Origin: Bacillota bacterium
Lineage (GTDB): Bacteria; Bacillota; Clostridia; Peptostreptococcales; Anaerovoracaceae
Assembly (NCBI GenBank): GCA_029266295.1
Contig: JAQSXD010000087.1
Span: 1 to 10,635, forward strand
DNA: 10,635 nucleotides
Reading direction: 5' to 3'
Part shown: piece after piece, positions 6,056 through 10,635 of the stretch
How the letters are laid out: each line of letters opens with the position of its first letter
Numbering within the stretch: the stretch's first letter is position 1
Made by a program: the position numbers and the translations under genes
Notes under the pieces: generated by a model
Databases searched by the model: none
What the model was told of the DNA's origin: nothing
Seen by the model: only the letters and a program-made list of their open reading frames with translations

Positions 6056-6871
6056 TCAGTCGTCAAGTGACCATGTAATCTGTACATTGCCTGAACCAAG
6101 AGCAGAATCTAGCTTTGACGGATCTTCCACCTTTCCCAGCGGTACATAACCGCCGTAAGAATTGGAGTAGGTTTTATAAAAAAGCACTAGAGAGTTTCCT
6201 GACCAGCACATAATGTCTCCGGCATGAATGGTTGCAGGGCTCTCCGTGGATTCAGCAAGAAGATTCTCCGACAGATGGTAATACTTCTCCTGCCCATTCA
6301 GTTCATTCATCTGGAGTTTCAGAGGAAATTGTGCGACTAGCGCCTGCGTCGTTTCGTTGTCATTTAAACTTGCTTTAAATGTAGTGCTGCCTATAGCAAT
6401 ATTGATGGAAATCATTCCGTCATCCTCCGTATCGTCATCTCCTGTTTCAGTCGGTGCGCTTTGAGTTGGTGGTGCAGTCGGTCTCGTTGTTAGAGCAGGT
6501 GTACTTTCCGTAGGTGATGCAGTCGGTCTCGTTGTTGGAGCCGGTGTGCTTTCCGTAGGTGATGCAGCCGGTCTCGTTGTTGGAGCCGGTGCGCTTTCCG
6601 TAGGTGACGCGGATGGCCGCGTTGTTGGAGTCGGTGCACTTTCCGTAGGTGACACGGATGGCTTCTCTGTTACTTCTATAGTTTCATTACCCGATGAGGG
6701 AATGTCCGATGGGCTGCCTTCCTTGCTCTCCGTGGGTACAGGTGTATTTGTACTTTCCGCACTTTCGCTGGGAGAAGCAGTTTCGGAATTTTGTTCATTA
6801 CGTGTTGAATTACAGGCCGCCAATGCAAATATAAGCCAAAAGCAAAGCAGCAAGCATAAGATTTTTCGCAT
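6056..6871 (-). CDS. Cyclophilin-like lipoprotein with tandem-repeat stalk
   Basis: A 271-residue lipoprotein. I start it at ATG 6871 (AAAGGAGG, 6-nt gap) rather than an upstream in-frame ATG. The signal peptide ends LALAAC-type with lipidated C20 (FALAAC). Residues 21-150 are a disordered Ser/Thr/Pro/Glu stalk, including four 15-residue repeats of the pattern ESxPxxTTRPxAxPT (about 76-140). From 153 to 270 lies a cyclophilin-like fold domain: ISINIAIGSTTFKASL, NETTQALVAQFPL, EKYYHLSENL, then AGDIMCWSGNSLVLFYKTY (217-235) and GYVPLGKV (241-248), the family's conserved spine. Such domains resemble cyclophilin in fold but generally lack the isomerase active site; function is unknown. Stop is TGA. 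Middle of the putative operon, third of three such lipoproteins. Confidence 0.85.
   Translation of the reverse strand: MRKILCLLLCFWLIFALAACNSTRNEQNSETASPSESAESTNTPVPTESKEGSPSDIPSSGNETIEVTEKPSVSPTESAPTPTTRPSASPTESAPAPTTRPAASPTESTPAPTTRPTASPTESTPALTTRPTAPPTQSAPTETGDDDTEDDGMISINIAIGSTTFKASLNDNETTQALVAQFPLKLQMNELNGQEKYYHLSENLLAESTESPATIHAGDIMCWSGNSLVLFYKTYSNSYGGYVPLGKVEDPSKLDSALGSGNVQITWSLDD
6465..6644. repeat. 45-bp minisatellite, four copies, inside the lipoprotein gene
   Basis: Four consecutive 45-bp units begin at 6465, 6510, 6555 and 6600 (plus-strand phase GTAGGTGA or close variant), with partial units on both sides (about 6445-6464 and 6645-6664). The period is a multiple of three, so copy-number change would lengthen or shorten the Pro/Thr/Ser stalk by 15 residues without a frameshift. 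The units differ by several substitutions; the central pair is most alike. Confidence 0.85.
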
Positions 6872-6886
6872 ATTTTGCCTCCTTTC

Positions 6887-6932
6887 AAAAAAGTATACGC
6901 CCATGCTAACCGGACACGGTTATGTCATGGGC
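6887..6932 (-). terminator. Intercistronic hairpin, possible partial terminator
   Basis: Minus strand GCCCATG (6932-6926) pairs with CATGGGC (6905-6899), and an inner AACCG/CGGTT stem (6921-6917 with 6912-6908) stacks inside around a TGTC loop. GTATAC then six Ts (6892-6887) follow. The U-tract is offset 6 nt from the stem, so termination may be partial. It lies in the 73-nt gap between two lipoprotein genes and overlaps the upstream ATG that I rejected. Confidence 0.5.
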
Positions 6933-6944
6933 GGGAGATACCGC

Positions 6945-7574
6945 TTATTCCGCCAGTTCAATCAGCACATCATAGCTGCCAGAAAGTTCACTGATTACCG
7001 ACAATTTGCTATCAATTTTTCCGATGTTCACCTGATAACCATATTGTTCGGATTTCTCTTCATCTTCAAAAAGAATGGTAAAATAATTCGCGTCGGTGGC
7101 AAAGTCAATGTCACCATTGAGCCAGCCGTAATGCACCTCTTCCTCCTTGTACTCCAGCGGATCGTCCATTACGCCGCAGAAATCGTGAGAAAAGCGGCTT
7201 ACATGCATGGTATAAGGCAGCTTGGAAATTAAATCCTGTGCCGTAATGCTGTCGTTCAGTGTGCCAGGAATCACCACATCACCGAAATGCATATTAATTT
7301 TTGTGCCGCCCTCCAGGACACGAGTGGCTATAGTGGGGGCATCTGTCTGCATCTGGGCATCATCAGATGCCACACGCTTCTGATTCCCGTCAGCATTTGT
7401 CGCGCCCTCAGAAGGGACAGCGGTTTCCTCATTTCCTGCTGTTGCGCTTTCTGTCGGGGGCGGGCTGCTGGTCTGTGACTGTGGGGTATCGGTGGCAGCT
7501 CCATTTCCGTTACTGCAGGCAGCAAGCGAGAATATCATCATTACTGCGAGGGATAACGCAAAAAGTTTTTTCAT
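6945..7574 (-). CDS. Cyclophilin-like lipoprotein, divergent copy
   Basis: A 209-residue lipoprotein starting at ATG 7574 (AAAGGAAAG upstream). Signal peptide MKKLFALSLAVMM to SLAAC with lipidated C20; residues 21-88 are a low-complexity Ser/Thr/Pro/Glu/Ala linker. Residues 91-208 follow the cyclophilin-like pattern: TKINMHFGDVVIPGTL, ITAQDLISKLPYTM (110-123), a long loop, WLNGDIDFATDANYFTILFE (151-170), YQVNIGKID (180-188) and a final strand VLIELAE. It keeps the GD-(x)n-FTILF spine but has lost the C/W-rich positions of its neighbours and is acidic (EYKEEE). It lies 23 nt after the preceding lipoprotein gene, so co-transcription is very likely. Function unknown; the divergence suggests a different ligand rather than redundancy. 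Confidence 0.8.
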   Translation of the reverse strand: MKKLFALSLAVMMIFSLAACSNGNGAATDTPQSQTSSPPPTESATAGNEETAVPSEGATNADGNQKRVASDDAQMQTDAPTIATRVLEGGTKINMHFGDVVIPGTLNDSITAQDLISKLPYTMHVSRFSHDFCGVMDDPLEYKEEEVHYGWLNGDIDFATDANYFTILFEDEEKSEQYGYQVNIGKIDSKLSVISELSGSYDVLIELAE

Positions 7575-7597
7575 AATAATTCTTTCCTTTCTTTTCG

Positions 7598-8170
7598 TTA
7601 CTCAATGATTTCTATGGTTACTTCAAAATCGGCATCCTGTTCTGATAAGGCGTCCAACCCGGATTCTATATGACCCATCGGGATCAAACCGTCAGCATAG
7701 GAAGCGTCGTGATAATAGATAGCCAAATTTCCCCACGGGCCATAACAGGCTACATCTCCAACAGCAGGGTCATAGCCGGACGATGCGCCTTCACGGGATA
7801 AATTCTCTGGAAAATAAACGATTTTTTCAGAGCCGCCAAAATCTTCAGCTGTTAAGGTTACCGGGAGCTGTTCAATCAGGCTCTGTGTTGTAGGATTATC
7901 TTCAAGAACCGCAATTGCCTCTCCGCCATCAAATGTCAGCCGGATTCGGATTTCGCCGCTGCCAGACTCCGATGTTTGGCTTTCATCAGTCGTTTGCGGC
8001 TTGCTGCCTTCGTCCGGTGCGCTGCTTTCCTTCGATTCAAAGGATTGAGAAGGGGCAGCGGATGGGGATGGGTTTGTTGTATCAGGTGCTTTGTTGTTCC
8101 CACAGGCGGCTAAGGCAAACATACAACCCATTGCAATCAGCAGAACAATCCATTTTTTTGCACTTCGCAT
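7598..8170 (-). CDS. Cyclophilin-like lipoprotein, canonical copy
   Basis: A 190-residue lipoprotein. Start ATG 8170 is set by AAAGGAGG 8 nt upstream; the longer in-frame TTG at 8188 would place that ribosome-binding site inside the gene. The signal peptide ends FALAAC with lipidated C23; residues 24-71 are a Ser/Thr/Pro/Glu linker. The domain (73-189) is the most typical of the three: IRIRLTFDGGEAIAVL, NPTTQSLIEQLPVTL (92-106), SEKIVYFPENLS (114-125), VGDVACYGPWGNLAIYY (137-153), GLIPMGHIESGLDAL (161-175). In other bacteria single cytoplasmic or secreted cyclophilin-like proteins of this type occur beside flavodoxins, aldo-keto reductases and MerR regulators (general recollection). First of three in series, 101 nt after the alcohol dehydrogenase tail. 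Confidence 0.85.
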   Translation of the reverse strand: MRSAKKWIVLLIAMGCMFALAACGNNKAPDTTNPSPSAAPSQSFESKESSAPDEGSKPQTTDESQTSESGSGEIRIRLTFDGGEAIAVLEDNPTTQSLIEQLPVTLTAEDFGGSEKIVYFPENLSREGASSGYDPAVGDVACYGPWGNLAIYYHDASYADGLIPMGHIESGLDALSEQDADFEVTIEIIE

Positions 8171-8271
8171 TAGAGAACCTCCTTTCAAGTAGATATATTG
8201 ATCGTTATTGCGTAAACTCAGATCAAGCTTTTTCTTAGGACATCAAAACAATACAGTCAGATATCGGCTGC

Positions 8272-9444
8272 TTATCTGTATGATTTTTCAAAAGCTTTCA
8301 CACAATCCTCATGACTCATTTCACAGGGATTGGCTGCAAAAAGACCGCCCATTGTCTCGCGGGCATTTCTCGCCAGTGTATCAAATTCAGAAGGCAGGAT
8401 ACCGTAATCTGACATCTTTAAGCCAGCTACACCTCAAGCTTCCTGAAGTTTTACCAACATGGTGATAAAATCCTCCGGTTTTTGTGCATCCTGCATTCCC
8501 AATGCCTGTGCCATACGGATAAAGCGGTCATCGCAGGCATGCTTTTCAATAAAGAATTCATAAAATGCCTTGGATATCATAATCAAACCGGCTCCGTGAG
8601 GCAAATCCGGATGGTAAGCGGACATTGCATGTTCCAGGGAATGTTCGGCAGTGGTCACACTGACGGTCATTACCACCCCTGAAAGGGTATTGGCAAAAGC
8701 CATACCCTCACGGGCTTCCACATCATTTCCGTCTTTTACTGTTCTTACCAGGTATTTTCCTACATTCTCAATTGCGGTCAATGCATACATATCACTCATC
8801 ACGCTGTGAAAAGAAGAAATATAGCTTTCCGTACTATGAAACAGTGCATCAAAGCCCTGATAAGCGGTAAATCTCGGCGGAACTGACTTCATCAAATCCG
8901 GGTCCACTACGGCAATCACCGGAAACAGTGAATCATAACCGCCGCAACCGATTTTTTCGTTCGTTTCTTCATTCGTTACCACACCCCACTGGTCTACCTC
9001 ACTTCCTGTTCCGGCAGTTGTAGTAATACAGATTAAGGGTAGAGGCTGGTTCTTAAGTGGCAGATTTTTGCCTGTTCCGCCGTTTACATAGTCCCATAAA
9101 TCTCCATCATTTGTTGCCATCATCGCAATTGCCTTGCTGGCATCCATTACGCTTCCGCCGCCAAGTGCCACAATGAAATCACAGCCATTCTTCCGTGCGG
9201 CCTCTGCACCTTTCATAATGGTTGTTTTCACAGGATTCGCCTGAATCCGGTCATAGATAACCGACTCAACTCCTGCTAGCTTTAATTGTTCCTCACATCT
9301 CGCAAGGGAACCATTTTCCCTTACTGATTTTCCGTTTGATATAATCAGCAATGCTTTCTTTCCCGGCATCTTCTGGATATTCAAATTATTAAGCTGTCCT
9401 GCTCCAAATAAAATTCTTGTTGGTACATACATTTGAAAACTCAT
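8272..9444 (-). CDS. Iron-containing alcohol dehydrogenase with in-frame UGA
   Basis: Group III Fe-dependent alcohol dehydrogenase, NAD(P)H-linked reduction of aldehydes or ketones in the cytoplasm. I start it at ATG 9444 (AAAGGAG, 8-nt gap). Motifs: FGAG (13-16), GGGSVMDASKAI (95-106) for dinucleotide binding, TTTAGTGSE (141-149), metal ligands D199 and H203 in GFDALFHSTE, H268 in AEHSLEH and H283 in PHG. Frame 336 codons, then UGA (8436-8434), then 53 open codons (GVAGLKMSDYGIL, then ARNARETMGGLF, ending EKSYR) to TAA 8274-8272. Read through, the product is 390 residues, the usual family length; stopped at UGA it loses its last C-terminal helices. Metal and cofactor sites precede the UGA. 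UGA could encode selenocysteine or be a nonsense change from Cys, Trp or Arg. Located 90 nt after the AdhR-like regulator. Confidence 0.85.
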
Positions 9445-9534
9445 AATCATTTCTCCTTTCAAATTTACCTGAATTGTTGTCAGTTTAAAGCTGCCTTTAT
9501 CTGTTCTGCTTCTGCATGTTCCTTCGATACTTAA

Positions 9535-9933
9535 TCATGCCTGTTGTGATCGTTTATGAACCGCTTCGGTTCCAGCCTCAATCGCTGTTTCATAATACCA
9601 AATCTTATGGTTGATCGTTTCCATTACCTTATTCAGTACCTCAATCTGCAACCCGGCAGCTTCTTTTCTTTCATAAAAAAACTGCAGCCGTTCCTCCAGC
9701 GTACTGTCGCCCGCTTCACACAATTGCATGTACTTCCTTATTTCCTTGATTGGCATTCCTGAATTTTTCATACAAGTGATGATATCCAATCTTTCCATAT
9801 CATCCTCTTTGAAAATGCGGATACCGCTTGGCTTTTTATCTATAAAAGGAAGAAGTCCCTCTCTATCGTAATAACGCAAGGTCGGTACCGTGATTCCCAT
9901 CTTTTTTGCAGCCTGTTTGATTGTATACGTCAC
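9535..9933 (-). CDS. MerR-family regulator, AdhR-like, paired with the alcohol dehydrogenase
   Basis: A 132-residue regulator with a GTG start at 9933 (AGGAGG, 5-nt gap) and a TGA stop. The helix-turn-helix (3-70) includes TLRYYDREGLLPF (18-30) and SGIRIF (36-41); the dimerisation helix runs about 80-112 and ends IWYYETAIEAGTEAVHK. It is a clear paralogue of the plus-strand MerR at 3015-3455, sharing the WYYxTAxEAGTExVHK tail, which is unusual enough to show recent common ancestry. C54 in IITCMKNSGM aligns with the sensing cysteine of Bacillus AdhR, which responds to formaldehyde and methylglyoxal; C72 is also conserved between the two. It probably activates its own operon, including the alcohol dehydrogenase, from the 19-bp-spacer promoter at 9980-10010. 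Confidence 0.88.
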   Translation of the reverse strand: MTYTIKQAAKKMGITVPTLRYYDREGLLPFIDKKPSGIRIFKEDDMERLDIITCMKNSGMPIKEIRKYMQLCEAGDSTLEERLQFFYERKEAAGLQIEVLNKVMETINHKIWYYETAIEAGTEAVHKRSQQA

Positions 9934-9979
9934 AGTGACCTCCTTTCCTCCGTGGATGCTTTACCTTACCAACAACTCA

Positions 9980-10010
9980 AGCATAAGGGGTAAAGCTAAC
10001 TCTATGTCAA
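9980..10010 (-). promoter_or_regulatory. MerR-type promoter/operator of the long operon
   Basis: Minus strand TTGACA (10010-10005), 19-bp spacer, TATGCT (9985-9980). The spacer opens with the dyad TAGAG-TTAG-CTTTA (10004-9991), related to the TCGAG-N4-CTCTA dyads at the flavodoxin/MerR promoters. The stretched spacer predicts MerR-type activation. Start of transcription near 9973, 40 nt before the regulator's GTG. No other promoter as good is seen before 3613. Confidence 0.7.
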
Positions 10011-10040
10011 TACCTAAATTAGAAATATTTTTATTTTAGA

Positions 10041-10066
10041 TAGAAATTAAAAAGGTTCTTAACCTT
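10041..10066 (-). terminator. Rho-independent terminator of the aminotransferase transcript
   Basis: Minus strand AAGGTT (10066-10061), loop AAG, AACCTT (10057-10052), then TTTAATTT. Stem is short and AT-rich but the U-tract is good and the position, after the minus-strand aminotransferase gene, fits. Between it and the gene (10067-10215) I see no gene or promoter: a 31-codon plus frame there has no properly spaced ribosome-binding site. Confidence 0.5.
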
Positions 10067-10215
10067 AAGTTAAATTAATGGTTTATAGTCAATACACCGG
10101 TAGATTAATGTTTGAAAGGAGCCAAATAACAGAAAGTCCTCACAAGAATGGCATTTACACTTTTTCAGAGACACATCACAGCATGGGCGATAGGGATAAC
10201 TAAAACACTTATATT

Positions 10216-10635
10216 CTATTTATTCTTTTCTTCTTTTCTGTAAACTCTTTCATACAATTCAATTCCTTTTTTCAGGCGCTGCATTCCCTCTTCCAAACGC
10301 TCTCTCGGACATGCTATATTCATCCTGACAAAGCTCATACCATTTTCCCCGTAGGCGCTACCAGCGGAAAGATACAGGCCGGTTTCCTTACGGATAAACT
10401 GGCACAGCCAGGTTGCATCCTCTGTAACTCGACGGCAGTCTATCCACATTAAATAGGTTGCATGGGAAGGAACCAGGTATAATTCAGGCAGTTCCGATTC
10501 TATAAATTTCTTGACTGCCTGTTTATTACCCTCCAGATAAAGCCGCAGCTCATTAAGCCAGGTTTCTCCGAAAGTAAAGGCAGCAATCGCCGCTTCAACG
10601 GCAAAGGCATTCGGCTCAGCCACCTCATCTGTGTT
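10216..10635 (-). CDS. MalY/PatB-type PLP aminotransferase (C-terminal part)
   Basis: Partial gene: the frame is open through the right edge (reads NTDEVAEPNAFAVEAAIAAF at the edge) and ends in TAG, so only about the last 139 residues are seen. The segment matches the C-terminal small domain of fold-type I PLP enzymes of the MalY/PatB family, which cleave cystathionine or cysteine conjugates (C-S beta-lyase): GETWLNELRLYLEGN, LYLVPSHATYLMWIDCR, and FVRMNIACPRERLEEGMQRL, in which the Arg of VRMN corresponds to the conserved carboxylate-binding arginine. The catalytic lysine lies outside the window. The basic tail (YRKEEKNK) is ordinary. It is separated from the regulator operon by a terminator, so it is a separate transcript. 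Confidence 0.85.
   Translation of the reverse strand, partial: NTDEVAEPNAFAVEAAIAAFTFGETWLNELRLYLEGNKQAVKKFIESELPELYLVPSHATYLMWIDCRRVTEDATWLCQFIRKETGLYLSAGSAYGENGMSFVRMNIACPRERLEEGMQRLKKGIELYERVYRKEEKNK

Noticed and set aside
6546..7232. Long plus-strand open frame of 228 codons.
   Set aside because: It is antisense to the minisatellite and two lipoprotein genes; its length comes from the stop-free 45-bp repeat. No ribosome-binding site.
9444..9537. The second MerR UGA stop is followed by an open frame that joins the alcohol dehydrogenase in frame, suggesting a readthrough fusion.
   Set aside because: Thirty stop-free codons in one of three frames is expected often by chance, the dehydrogenase has its own strong ribosome-binding site, and both proteins are of normal family length separately.
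9929..9939. GTCACAGTGAC palindrome covering the second MerR start codon.
   Set aside because: Too short, and the single central base leaves no room for a stable RNA hairpin; probably chance.
10148..10243. 31-codon hydrophobic plus-strand frame.
   Set aside because: The nearest AAAGGAG is about 28 nt upstream of the ATG and the frame overlaps the aminotransferase end in antisense.

Overview
The window looks like chromosome from an anaerobic Clostridia-type Firmicute. It is moderately AT-rich, ribosome-binding sites are strong AGGAGG types, GTG starts occur, and lipoboxes are the Gram-positive LAAC/LVGC kind. It carries Flavodoxin_4, DUF4405, DUF362 and cyclophilin-like families common in anaerobic Clostridia, and a clostridial-style c-di-GMP-I riboswitch. 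Species cannot be named from the sequence. Almost everything reads on the minus strand; one MerR regulator reads plus.

Left block (1-1562): there is no intact large gene in the first 850 bases. On the minus strand they hold a convincing c-di-GMP-I (GEMM) riboswitch (503-602), followed by decayed or tiny reading frames (182-461) rather than an intact gene. Upstream is a DUF4405 multi-pass membrane protein rich in histidines (855-1562), probably a haem-b membrane cytochrome.

Middle-left block (1563-3606): a secreted, lipid-anchored flavodoxin (2009-2746) diverges from a MerR-family regulator (3015-3455). Their shared intergenic region holds three copies of a dyad operator (TCGAG-N4-CTCTA type). 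The flavodoxin promoter has the stretched 19-bp spacer typical of MerR-activated promoters. Directly after the flavodoxin stop lies an in-frame remnant of a cyclophilin-like protein tail, then a 19-bp perfect hairpin.

Right block (3562-10010): a probable operon on the minus strand runs from a second, paralogous MerR regulator (GTG start at 9933) through an iron-containing alcohol dehydrogenase, three successive lipoproteins with C-terminal cyclophilin-like domains, a 12-TM MFS exporter and a DUF362 protein with two 4Fe-4S clusters. It ends at a bidirectional terminator (3562-3597). The second regulator also has a 19-bp-spacer promoter whose dyad resembles those of the first. Both regulators carry a cysteine at the position equivalent to the sensing Cys of AdhR/NmlR-type aldehyde and electrophile sensors, so the whole region reads as an electrophile/redox-stress locus with a large extracytoplasmic component.

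Most notable points: (1) the alcohol dehydrogenase has an in-frame UGA at codon 337, followed by 53 codons of family-like C-terminus, so it is a candidate selenoprotein or a fresh nonsense mutant; (2) three unlike cyclophilin-like lipoproteins sit in tandem, one with a 45-bp minisatellite encoding a Pro/Thr/Ser stalk; (3) a good c-di-GMP riboswitch has lost its gene. The right edge cuts a MalY/PatB-type aminotransferase.
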